Shown here in pieces: positions 25,803 to 33,744 of a stretch of DNA of 64,000 bases (position 1 is its first letter; each line of letters opens with the position of its first letter). The notes under the pieces were generated by a model. The model was given only the letters and a program-made list of their open reading frames with translations, was not told where the DNA came from and did not search any database. The stretch lies in the NCBI RefSeq assembly GCF_041261205.1, contig NZ_JBGCCH010000044.1:1-64000 (forward strand), given 5' to 3'. Position numbers and translations under genes: made by a program. Origin of the DNA: Catenulispora sp. MAP5-51 (GTDB taxonomy: Bacteria > Actinomycetota > Actinomycetes > Streptomycetales > Catenulisporaceae).

Positions 25803-26993
25803 TCAGCCTTCCGAGATCTCCCGCTCCACAGGCGTCCGGAACCTCGGCGTCACCCGGTGCTCCCCCAGCGCCTTCCGCCACCGCTCGGCCTCCACCGCGA
25901 TCGCCGCCTCGGCATCGGCGCCGACGTCCCGCAGCAGCTTCGTCGCCACCGTCCCGTCAGCGCGTTGCGCCCAGCCGCCCACGACCTCGCCGTTCCACCA
26001 CACGGTCGGGCCGACGTTCCCGGCGCGGTCGAACAGCCGCGGCCGGATCGCCTCGGCCAGGTACCAGTCGCGGCCCTGCCAGCCCATCGCCGTCGGGTCC
26101 AGACCCGGCAGCAGCGCGGCCCAGGGCTCGGGCGGCGCGACCTCCTCCAGATCGTCGGGCAGCACCCAGCCGGGGCCGGTCCCGGGGGCCGTCCCGTCGC
26201 CGAGCGCCACCTGCACCGCGCCCACCGCCTTCAGCGCCTTGCGGGCGTCGGTGACCTTCCAGCCGGTCCACCACTTCAGGTCCGCCTCGGTCGCCGGCCC
26301 GAACGCGCGCAGCCAGCGCCGGGTCAGCTCCGCCTGCGCGTCGGCCACCGCGATCTCCGCGTGCCCCTTGCCCGGCTCCCAGCGGTGCTGGCTCGACAGC
26401 CACGAGCCGACCTGCCGGCCGCGCACCACCGCGCCGTCGAAGCCGAGCACGCGCAGCACCCGGCCCGAGGCCGGCTGCCAGGCCTCCCACTTCGTGCCCT
26501 TGCCGTACAGCACCTGGTCGCGCAGTCCGGGCACGGCCTTGCCCAGCTCCGCGCCGGTCGCCGAACCGCGCCGCGCCACCTCCGCGACCGTCGCCGCCTC
26601 GACCCGATCGAGCCAGGCGGCGTCCAGGCCGGCGTCGGCCGCGCTCTTCAGCAGCGAGCCGCGTTCCTTGCCCCACATCTCGCGGGTCGTCGACGCCTGC
26701 ACCACCGCGGCCAGGTCGGCCGGGACCACGAACAGCGTCTGGCGCATGCCGTGCATGCGCACCAGCGTCCGGTCGTCGTACAGCGCGCGCTCGACCTCGC
26801 CGGTCTCGGGCTTCCGCAAACGGGCCAGCGCGGACAGGTAGACCGTCGCGGCGTCGGTCGCGTGCAGCGCGACCAGCGCGTCGGCCACGGCCTCCGCCGA
26901 GGCCGCCCTGGTCCCCGGTGCCAGAAGGTGTCGCGTCGCAAGCCGGGCCCGGCGTTCGCTGTTGTTCATGGTGTCCACCACACGCGAAGTCAC
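25803..26993 (-). CDS. winged-helix protein of the AlkZ/YcaQ (HTH_42) family
   Basis: A 396-residue protein of PF06224, the family of bacterial DNA glycosylases that unhook interstrand crosslinks (YcaQ/AlkX, AlkZ). The N-terminal wHTH (R-R-A-R-L-A-T-R-H-L-L), the central R-G-S-A-T-G-A-E-L wing and the late D-R-A-G-N-V-G-P-T-V-W-W-N-G-E-V-V-G-G-W segment fit the family. Where characterised members carry Q-x-Q or Q-x-D near residue 40, this one has L-H-A-T-D, so catalysis may differ or be absent. The GTG at 26993 overlaps the upstream gene's stop (GTGA), so the two are coupled; an alternative ATG lies at 26969. Confidence 0.75.
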   Translation of the reverse strand: MTSRVVDTMNNSERRARLATRHLLAPGTRAASAEAVADALVALHATDAATVYLSALARLRKPETGEVERALYDDRTLVRMHGMRQTLFVVPADLAAVVQASTTREMWGKERGSLLKSAADAGLDAAWLDRVEAATVAEVARRGSATGAELGKAVPGLRDQVLYGKGTKWEAWQPASGRVLRVLGFDGAVVRGRQVGSWLSSQHRWEPGKGHAEIAVADAQAELTRRWLRAFGPATEADLKWWTGWKVTDARKALKAVGAVQVALGDGTAPGTGPGWVLPDDLEEVAPPEPWAALLPGLDPTAMGWQGRDWYLAEAIRPRLFDRAGNVGPTVWWNGEVVGGWAQRADGTVATKLLRDVGADAEAAIAVEAERWRKALGEHRVTPRFRTPVEREISEG

Positions 26994-27223
26994 GGGTTCA
27001 TCTTGCGCAGCCCCCGCACCGAGCGCCACCCGATCACGCCGATCGACACCCCGGCCACGATCGACACCGTGACCAGCACCGCGTGCACCAGGAAGAACGA
27101 CGTGGGCCCGTTGTCCCACGACCTCTTGTCATCCCAGATGGCCTCCATGAAGCGCGGCCAGATGATCACCGACCAGACGCCGAAGGCGACCAGGAACCAT
27201 GACGCGACACGCCCGAGTTTCAC
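26990..27223 (-). CDS. small two-helix membrane protein, SCO4848-like
   Basis: A 77-residue membrane protein with two hydrophobic helices (about 7-24 and 43-66). The opening K-L-G-R-V-A-S-W-F-L-V-A-F-G-V-W-S and the closing G-V-I-G-W-R-S-V-R-G-L-R match, from memory, the SCO4848 family of streptomycete membrane proteins, whose function is unknown. It starts at ATG 27223, diverges from dnaE, and overlaps the HTH_42 gene downstream. Confidence 0.7.
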   Translation of the reverse strand: MKLGRVASWFLVAFGVWSVIIWPRFMEAIWDDKRSWDNGPTSFFLVHAVLVTVSIVAGVSIGVIGWRSVRGLRKMNP

Positions 27224-27345
27224 TTCTTCACTCCTACTTACCAGCGGATCCGCAAGCAGCCTATCGGGCCCCGCCGCCCGGCCCGCCGAAGCGGATTAGA
27301 CTCTCGGTGCCCCACCGAAAGTCACGTCCCGCAGGAGGATCCTCC

Positions 27346-30300
27346 GTGTCCGATTCCTTCGTCCACCTGCACGTTCACACCGAGTATTCGATGCTCGACG
27401 GTGCGGCACGACTGAAGGACATGTTCAAGCATGCCTCCTCCCTGGGCATGCCCGCGGTGGCCATGACGGACCACGGCAACATGCACGGCGCGGCCGACTT
27501 CACCAAGCAGGCGACGGCCGCCGGCATCAAGCCGATCCTCGGGATCGAGGCGTACGTCGCCCCGGAATCGCGCTACAACCAGAAGCCGATCCGCTGGGGC
27601 CAGCCGCACCAGAAGTCCGACGACGTCTCCGGCGGCGGCCTCTACGGCCACGCCACCATCTGGGCCAAGGACGTCACCGGCCTGCAGAACCTCACCAAGC
27701 TCTCCTCCCGCGCCTTCACCGAGGGCTTCGCCCGCAAGTACCCGCGCATGGACGCCGAGCTCATGGCGCAGCACTCCGCCGGTCTGATGGCCACCACGGG
27801 CTGCCCCTCGGGCTTCGTCCAGACCCGGCTGCGCCTGGGCCAGTTCGACGAGGCCCTCGCGGCCGCCGCGCAGTACCAGGAGATCTTCGGCAAAGAGAAC
27901 TTCTACCTGGAGCTGATGGACCACGGCCTGGACATCGAGACCCGGGTCCGCGAGGGGCTGCTGGACATCGGCAGGCGGCTGAACATCCCGCCGGTGGTCA
28001 CCAACGACTCGCACTACACCTACCGCGAAGAGTCCGCCGCGCATGACGCGCTGCTGTGCATCCAGACCGCCTCGAACATCGCCGACCCGGACCGTTTCCG
28101 ATTCGGGGGCGACGGCTACTACCTGAAGTCCGCCGACGAGATGCGGGCGATCGCCGCCACGGACGACATCTGGCAGGAGGGCTGCCGGAACACGCTGCTG
28201 ATCGCGGAGAAGGTCAATCCGGAGGGGATGTTCTCCTACCGGAACCTGATGCCGCGCCTGGAGGCCCCGGACGGGCTGACCGAGGACCAGTGGTTCCGCA
28301 AGCTCGCCTACGACGGCCTGAACAAGCGCTTCCCGGCCGGGGTGCCGGATGAGAAGACCTACCACGCGCGCCTGGAGTTCGAACTCGACGTCATCTTGTC
28401 GATGGGCTTCCCGTCCTACTTCATCGTGGTCGCCGACTTCATCAACTGGGCCAAGGACAACGGCATCGCCGTCGGCCCGGGCCGAGGGTCGGCCGCAGGC
28501 TCGCTGGTGGCGTGGTCGCTGGGCATCACCGACGTCGACCCGATCCCCTTCGACCTGCTGTTCGAGCGGTTCCTGAACCCCGACCGCGTCACCCCGCCCG
28601 ACATCGACATCGACTTCGACGACCGCCGCCGCTCGGACGTGATCCGCTACGTCACCGAGAAGTACGGCGAGGACAAGGTCGCGATGATCGCCACCTTCGG
28701 CCGGATCAAGGCCAAGGCCGCGATCAAGGACTCCAGCCGGATCCTGGGCTACCCCTTCGCGATGGGCGACCGCATCACCAAGGCGCTGCCGCCGGACGTG
28801 ATGGGCAAGTCGATGCCGCTGACCGGCGTGTTCGACAGCAACCACCCGCGCTACGGCGAGGCCGGCGAGATCCGCGGGATGTACGAGCAGGACGCGGACG
28901 TCAAGAAGGTCATCGACACCGGCCGCGGCGTCGAGGGCCTGATCCGGCAGCCCGGCGTGCACGCGGCCGGCGTCATCATCTCCCCGGAGACGATCACCGA
29001 CCACGTGCCGGTCATGATGCGCCCCGCCGACGGCGTCATCATCACGCAGTTCGACTACCCGACCTGCGAGGAAATCGGCCTGATCAAGATGGACTTCCTG
29101 GGTCTCAGGAACCTGACGATCATCACCGACGCGCTGACCAACGTCGAGACGACCACCGGCAAGAAACTGAACACGCTGGAGTTCCCGCTCGACGACCCGC
29201 TGACCTACGAGCTGCTGTGCAAGGGCGACACGCTGGGCGTGTTCCAGCTCGACGGCGGCCCGCTGCGCTCGCTGCTGCGCCAGATGCGCCCGGACAACTT
29301 CGAAGACGTCTCGGCCATCATCGCCCTGTACCGGCCCGGGCCCATGGGTGCGAACTCGCACATCAACTACGCCGAGCGCAAGAACGCCCGGCAGCCGATC
29401 ACCCCGATCCACCCGGAGCTGGAAGCGCCGCTGAAGGAAGTCCTCGGCGTCAGCTACGGCCTGATCATCTACCAGGAGCAGGTGATGGCCGCCGCGCGGG
29501 TGCTCGCCGGTTACTCCCTGGCCCAAGCCGACCTTCTGCGCCGGGCGATGGGCAAGAAGAAGAAGGAAGTCCTCGACAAGGAGTACGTGGGCTTCGAGAA
29601 GGGCATGGCCGACAACGGCTATTCGGCCCAGGCCACCAAGGCGGTGTGGGACGTCCTGGTCCCGTTCGCCGACTACGCGTTCAACAAGTCGCACTCCGTC
29701 GCCTACGGCTTCATCGCCTATCAGACCGCGTACCTGAAGGCGCACTACCCGGCCGAGTACATGGCCGCGCTGCTCACCTCGACGGCCACCGACAAGGACC
29801 GCTCGGCGATCTACCTGGCCGAGTGCCGCCGGATGGGCATCAAGGTGCTGCCCCCCGATGTCAACGACTCGCTGCACCAGTTCACCCCGGTCGGCACCGA
29901 CATCCGCTTCGGCCTCGGCGCGATCCGCAACGTCGGCGAGAACGTGGTCTCCTCGATCATCGCCACCCGCAAGTCCAAGGGCCGGTTCACCTCCTTCAAC
30001 GACTTCCTGGCCAAGGTGGACCTGCCGGTCTGCAACAAGAGGACGATCGAGTCGCTGATCAAGGCTGGCGCGTTCGACTCCCTGGGCCACTCCCGGCGCG
30101 GGCTGATCGAGCAGCACGAGCGCGCGATCGACTCGGTGGTGGACGTCAAGAAGCAGGAGGCGCTCGGCCAGGACTCGCTGTTCGGCTCGCTGCTGGACGG
30201 CGGCCAGGAGGCCATAACGGGCGGCATCGAGATGGCCTTCTCCGACATCGAGTGGGACAAGAAGGTGCTGCTCGGCTTCGAGCGGGAGATGCTGGGGCTC

Positions 30301-30918
30301 TACGTCTCGGACCATCCGCTCTCGGGTGTGGAGAACCTGCTGGCCTCCAAGGCCGACTGCTCGATCGCCTCGCTCACCGGCGAGAACGACCGGGCCGACG
30401 GCTCCATCGTCACCATCGCCGGCCTGGTCGCCGGCCTGGCCCGCAAGGTCACCAAGCAGGGCAACACCTGGGCCGCGGCCTCCATCGAGGACCTCGAGGG
30501 CGGCATCGAGACGATGTTCTTCCCGCAGACCTACCAGCTGTACTCCACGCAGCTGGCCGAGGACGCGGTGGTCGTGGTGAAGGGCCGGCTGGACAAGCGC
30601 GACGAGGTGCCCAAGCTGATCGCGATGGAGGTCGCGCTGCTCGACATCTCCACGGCCGGCAGCAGCGCCCCGGTGGTCCTGCACGTCTCGGAGTCCCGGG
30701 TGATCCCGGCGACCGTGGAGCGGCTCAAGCGGATCCTGACCCGCCACCCTGGAACCACGGCGGTGCGCATGCACCTGAAGAGCCCGGACGAGAGGGTGGT
30801 CCGATACCAGCTCGGCGACAACCTGCGGGTGGCCAACTCGCCGGCGCTGAGCTCCGATCTCAAGGTTCTGCTGGGCGCCGGCTGCTTCGGCGCCGACCCC
30901 TCGCAAGCGGCGGAGTGA
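27346..30918 (+). CDS. dnaE: DNA polymerase III alpha subunit, DnaE1 type
   Basis: A 1190-residue replicative polymerase. The N-terminal PHP domain begins F-V-H-L-H-V-H-T-E-Y-S-M-L-D-G. The catalytic aspartates lie in P-D-I-D-I-D-F-D-D at about 417-425. H-N/F-N-K-S-H-S-V-A-Y-G and the helix-hairpin-helix region come after 780, and the OB-fold and C-terminal tau-binding region after about 1010. Length and order match the main replicative DnaE1 of actinobacteria rather than the shorter DnaE2 of mutagenic repair. The GTG at 27346 has GCAGGAGG upstream. The nitroreductase gene follows within two bases. Confidence 0.96.
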   Translation: MSDSFVHLHVHTEYSMLDGAARLKDMFKHASSLGMPAVAMTDHGNMHGAADFTKQATAAGIKPILGIEAYVAPESRYNQKPIRWGQPHQKSDDVSGGGLYGHATIWAKDVTGLQNLTKLSSRAFTEGFARKYPRMDAELMAQHSAGLMATTGCPSGFVQTRLRLGQFDEALAAAAQYQEIFGKENFYLELMDHGLDIETRVREGLLDIGRRLNIPPVVTNDSHYTYREESAAHDALLCIQTASNIADPDRFRFGGDGYYLKSADEMRAIAATDDIWQEGCRNTLLIAEKVNPEGMFSYRNLMPRLEAPDGLTEDQWFRKLAYDGLNKRFPAGVPDEKTYHARLEFELDVILSMGFPSYFIVVADFINWAKDNGIAVGPGRGSAAGSLVAWSLGITDVDPIPFDLLFERFLNPDRVTPPDIDIDFDDRRRSDVIRYVTEKYGEDKVAMIATFGRIKAKAAIKDSSRILGYPFAMGDRITKALPPDVMGKSMPLTGVFDSNHPRYGEAGEIRGMYEQDADVKKVIDTGRGVEGLIRQPGVHAAGVIISPETITDHVPVMMRPADGVIITQFDYPTCEEIGLIKMDFLGLRNLTIITDALTNVETTTGKKLNTLEFPLDDPLTYELLCKGDTLGVFQLDGGPLRSLLRQMRPDNFEDVSAIIALYRPGPMGANSHINYAERKNARQPITPIHPELEAPLKEVLGVSYGLIIYQEQVMAAARVLAGYSLAQADLLRRAMGKKKKEVLDKEYVGFEKGMADNGYSAQATKAVWDVLVPFADYAFNKSHSVAYGFIAYQTAYLKAHYPAEYMAALLTSTATDKDRSAIYLAECRRMGIKVLPPDVNDSLHQFTPVGTDIRFGLGAIRNVGENVVSSIIATRKSKGRFTSFNDFLAKVDLPVCNKRTIESLIKAGAFDSLGHSRRGLIEQHERAIDSVVDVKKQEALGQDSLFGSLLDGGQEAITGGIEMAFSDIEWDKKVLLGFEREMLGLYVSDHPLSGVENLLASKADCSIASLTGENDRADGSIVTIAGLVAGLARKVTKQGNTWAAASIEDLEGGIETMFFPQTYQLYSTQLAEDAVVVVKGRLDKRDEVPKLIAMEVALLDISTAGSSAPVVLHVSESRVIPATVERLKRILTRHPGTTAVRMHLKSPDERVVRYQLGDNLRVANSPALSSDLKVLLGAGCFGADPSQAAE

Positions 30919-30920
30919 GC

Positions 30921-31541
30921 ATGGAATTCCAGGATGTGATCCGCAAGCGGAAGATGGTCCGGGCCTTCACGGCCGAGCCCATCGCCCCGGAAGTGGGCGA
31001 GCGCCTGCTGCGCGCCGCCAACCGGGCGCCCTCCGCCGGGTTCTCGCAGGGCTACGCGATGCTCGTGCTGGAGTCGGCCGAGGACCGCTCCGCCTTCTGG
31101 ACCGCGATGGACCCCGGGGGCGAGTACGAGGGCACGCCGCTGCGCAACGCCCAGATGATCGTGATCCCCTGCTCCAACAAGGACATCTATCTCGACCGGT
31201 ACGCCCGGCCCGACAAGGGCTGGACCGACCGCGACGAGGCGCGCTGGCCGGTGCCGTTCTGGCACATCGACACCGGCATGCTGACCATGCTGCTGCTGCT
31301 CGCGGTGGTCGAGGAGGACCTCGGGGCGCTGTACTTCGGGATCCCGCCGGAGTCGATCGGCAACGTGCGCGCGCAGTTCGGGATCCCGGCGGAGTTCACG
31401 CCGATCGGCGCGGTGGCCATCGGACACCCGGACGAGGGCCGGGACGCCAAGCAGAAGACGTCGCGCAAGACCATCAAGCGGCGGACCGTCGAGGACATCA
31501 CGCATCGCGGGCGGTGGCAGACGCAGACCAGCGCGGACTGA
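30921..31541 (+). CDS. nitroreductase-family flavoprotein
   Basis: A 206-residue FMN-dependent nitroreductase-fold enzyme. R-K-R-K-M-V-R-A-F-T at about 8-17 and N-R-A-P-S-A-G-F-S-Q-G near 36-46 form the FMN phosphate site. G-A-L-Y-F-G-I-P and the final P-I-G-A-V-A-I-G-H-P are also typical. It would reduce nitro or quinone-like compounds, or act on a specific metabolite, with NAD(P)H. ATG 30921 is two bases after the dnaE stop, suggesting read-through expression. No metabolic partner is visible nearby. Confidence 0.85.
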   Translation: MEFQDVIRKRKMVRAFTAEPIAPEVGERLLRAANRAPSAGFSQGYAMLVLESAEDRSAFWTAMDPGGEYEGTPLRNAQMIVIPCSNKDIYLDRYARPDKGWTDRDEARWPVPFWHIDTGMLTMLLLLAVVEEDLGALYFGIPPESIGNVRAQFGIPAEFTPIGAVAIGHPDEGRDAKQKTSRKTIKRRTVEDITHRGRWQTQTSAD

Positions 31542-31573
31542 AGCCTGTTGCGCGCGTCTGCGACAGTAAGGCT

Positions 31574-32407
31574 GTGATTTCCTTCGCGGAGCTGGCCGAA
31601 GTCGAAAGCATCATCCGTTCCGTCAACGAGAAAGCGGTCCTGCCGCGCTTCCGGAGCCTCAACGACTCCGACGTCGCCATGAAGGGCCCGATGGACCCGG
31701 TCACGGTCGCCGACCGCGAGGCCGAGGACCTGCTGCGCGAGCGCCTGACCGCGTTCCTCCCCGGCTCGGTCGTCGTCGGCGAGGAGGCGGTGTCCGAGGA
31801 CGCCTCGGTCCTGGACGCCCTCACCGGCAGCGCGCCGGTGTGGATCGTCGACCCCATCGACGGCACCCGCAACTTCATCGCCGGCTCCGGCCGCTTCTCG
31901 ACGCTGGTCTCCCTGGCCGTCGACGGCGTCCTGCAGGCCTCCTGGACCTACGCGCCGATCATCGGCCGCATCGGCACCGCGCTGGCCGGCCACGGCGCCC
32001 GCGTGGACGGCGTCCCGGCCCGCGTGGCCCCGGCCGCCGACCCCGCCGCCCCGGCCCTGCCGATCACCACCAGCCACCCGGTCTGGTGGCCCGCCGGCTA
32101 CGGCCGCGGCGTGGACGCGATGCGCGCGGCGGACCTGGACGTGCGGTACTTCGACGCGTGCGGCATCGAATACCTCGACGTGGCAGTCGGATCGCGGTCG
32201 GGAATGGTGCTCACCTGGGAGTACTGCTGGGACCACGCCGCCGGCCTGCTCCTGGTCGCCGAGGCCGGCGGGCACGTCGCCGCCCTGGACGGCTCGCCGG
32301 TCCGGCTGGAGGGCGGCAACGCGCTGCCGTTCATCGTCTCCGCGGAGTCCGGGACGACGGACCGGATCCGGCAGATCATCACGGAGTCGGCGCAGACTGC
32401 CGGCTGA
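31574..32407 (+). CDS. inositol monophosphatase-family protein
   Basis: A 277-residue metal-dependent phosphatase. G-E-E at about 74-76 and W-I-V-D-P-I-D-G-T-R-N-F at about 92-103 form the magnesium site; W-D-H-A-A-G-L-L-L-V-A-E-A-G-G near 217-231 is the second motif. Members hydrolyse inositol phosphate, histidinol phosphate, PAP or fructose-1,6-bisphosphate. The substrate cannot be told apart here. The GTG at 31574 is chosen because the family core starts directly after it, although no strong ribosome-binding site is present. It lies 32 bases after the nitroreductase gene. Confidence 0.85.
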   Translation: MISFAELAEVESIIRSVNEKAVLPRFRSLNDSDVAMKGPMDPVTVADREAEDLLRERLTAFLPGSVVVGEEAVSEDASVLDALTGSAPVWIVDPIDGTRNFIAGSGRFSTLVSLAVDGVLQASWTYAPIIGRIGTALAGHGARVDGVPARVAPAADPAAPALPITTSHPVWWPAGYGRGVDAMRAADLDVRYFDACGIEYLDVAVGSRSGMVLTWEYCWDHAAGLLLVAEAGGHVAALDGSPVRLEGGNALPFIVSAESGTTDRIRQIITESAQTAG

Positions 32408-32492
32408 TCGCGGCCTGGCTGGTCCCGACTCCTCCCCATGTCCACCGCATATGCCTTGATCGGTATATAACCGAAGAGGAATACTCGCACTC

Positions 32493-32810
32493 ATGACAGT
32501 CGCCGCAGCCTTCCAAGCCCTCGGCGAACCCCGCCGGTTGGCGATCCTGGACCTCCTGCGCGAAGGCGAGAAATCCGTCGGCGAACTGTCCGACCGCCTG
32601 GGCGCGAGCCAATCCGCGGTGTCCAAGCACCTGCGCGCGCTGCGGGAAGCAGGCCTGGTCGAGGTACGCCCCGACGCACAACACCGCTACTACCGCATAC
32701 GAGCCGAGCCGCTGGCCGAGGTCGACGACTGGCTGGCGCAGTACCGGTGGCTGTGGACGCGGAGCCTGGACCGTCTGGAAGCACATCTGGAAGACCGGAG
32801 GAAGACATGA
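32493..32810 (+). CDS. ArsR-family repressor
   Basis: A 105-residue winged-helix repressor: F-Q-A-L-G-E-P-R-R-L-A-I-L-D-L-L near 7-22, recognition helix S-Q-S-A-V-S-K-H-L-R-A-L-R-E-A-G at about 40-55, and wing V-R-P-D-A-Q-H-R-Y-Y-R. There is no metal-binding Cys box, so it is of the non-metal type that is often paired with SRPBCC genes. The stop overlaps the next gene's ATG (ATGA). The 85 bases upstream contain an AT-rich TATATAA inside CGGT/ACCG (32461-32473), a possible promoter and operator. Confidence 0.9.
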   Translation: MTVAAAFQALGEPRRLAILDLLREGEKSVGELSDRLGASQSAVSKHLRALREAGLVEVRPDAQHRYYRIRAEPLAEVDDWLAQYRWLWTRSLDRLEAHLEDRRKT

Positions 32811-33364
32811 GCGAGGCATCTTTGACGACCGGCGGGACGCAGGGTGCCGCCATCCGGCTGGAGCGCCCGCTGCCCGACCCGCCGGCCGAGGTGTGGCAGG
32901 CGCTGACCGAGCGCGAACAGCTCAAGGCGTGGTTCCCGTGCGACGTGATCGTCGACGGCGGCCGCTGGGAGCCCGGTGCGGGCCTGAGCTTCGTCTTCGG
33001 GCCCGAAGCGGACGGCCTGACCATGAAGGGCGAGGTGCTGGAGGCACGCGAACCGGAGTCGCTGGCCTTCACCTGGGGCGAGGAGACGCTGCGCTTCACC
33101 CTGAGCCCGCAGGGCACCGGCACCCTGCTGGTCCTGGTCGACGAACTGCGCCCGGGCATCGCCGCGCGCAACGCCGCGGGCTGGGAGGCGTGCCTGGAGC
33201 TGCTGGCCGGCGGCACCCGGGACAGGGACACAGACAGGGACGCAAACACTGACAGGAACACGGACAGGGACAAGGATGCCTGGAAGACGCGCTTCGAGCG
33301 CTACACCGCCTTGTTCTCGCCGACCCTCGGCGAGCAGGAGGGTCCGCCCGCTGGCATGGAGTGA
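32807..33364 (+). CDS. SRPBCC/AHSA1-domain protein
   Basis: A 185-residue START-like lipid- or ligand-binding protein (Activator of Hsp90 ATPase 1-like). I-R-L-E-R-P-L-P-D-P-P-A-E-V-W-Q-A-L-T at about 17-35 is the usual first strand and helix, and F-T-L-S-P-Q-G-T-G-T-L-L-V-L-V-D-E-L fits the later strands. Between residues about 139 and 158 is a 20-residue run made only of Arg, Asp, Thr, Asn, Lys and Ala, encoded by a short repeat. It splits the last helix from the body and is unusual. It is translated together with the ArsR repressor, which probably senses the same signal. Confidence 0.85.
   Translation: MSEASLTTGGTQGAAIRLERPLPDPPAEVWQALTEREQLKAWFPCDVIVDGGRWEPGAGLSFVFGPEADGLTMKGEVLEAREPESLAFTWGEETLRFTLSPQGTGTLLVLVDELRPGIAARNAAGWEACLELLAGGTRDRDTDRDANTDRNTDRDKDAWKTRFERYTALFSPTLGEQEGPPAGME
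33221..33274 (+). repeat. GACAGGGACA-type short repeat inside the SRPBCC gene
   Basis: A 54-base stretch made of degenerate copies of GACAGGGACA/GACAGGAACA. It adds an in-frame charged linker to the SRPBCC protein. The neighbouring codons look normal, so it is probably a slippage expansion. Confidence 0.75.
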
Positions 33365-33376
33365 GCCGCGGCTTCG

Positions 33377-33422
33377 GAATCCGCGCGCAGGGCCATTCAC
33401 AACCCGGCGCGCGGATTCTTTG
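33377..33422 (+). terminator. intrinsic terminator after the SRPBCC gene
   Basis: GAATCCGCGCGC (33377-33388) pairs perfectly with GCGCGCGGATTC (33407-33418), followed by TTTG. It begins 13 bases beyond the stop codon. Confidence 0.85.
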
Positions 33423-33744
33423 CGATATCAGGGCTCTGCTTCACCGTCGCGCATTCCTTTATGTGCATGCAAATCGGAGATTCGGGCCGAAACCAGCAAC
33501 CCCTTGATTCGATCATCGAAGGTCGGGCATTCTGGAAGGCTTGCCAGGCGCCGGAGAATCACCCGGGCCTGATTCGCCATGCCCGCTCGCGGACCGGGCA
33601 CGCCGGCGACGAGTGTTGTTCATCTAAAAGTTCTGTCAAAGCCTCTATGCACCTTAAGTGCTGATCTGTACTTTCCGTGGTGGGCTTCGGCCCTGCCCTG
33701 CCGCCCTCACCGCCACCTGTCCTCCACATTCAGGAGAAACGGAA
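33423..33744. other. AT-richer upstream region of the phospholipase D-like gene
   Basis: About 320 bases without a gene and lower in GC than the surroundings (many TT/AA steps at 33600-33680). It probably holds the promoter of the secreted PLD-like protein. GCACCTTAAGTGC at 33649-33661 is a small inverted repeat (GCAC/GTGC). No certain -35/-10 pair was found. Confidence 0.4.
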
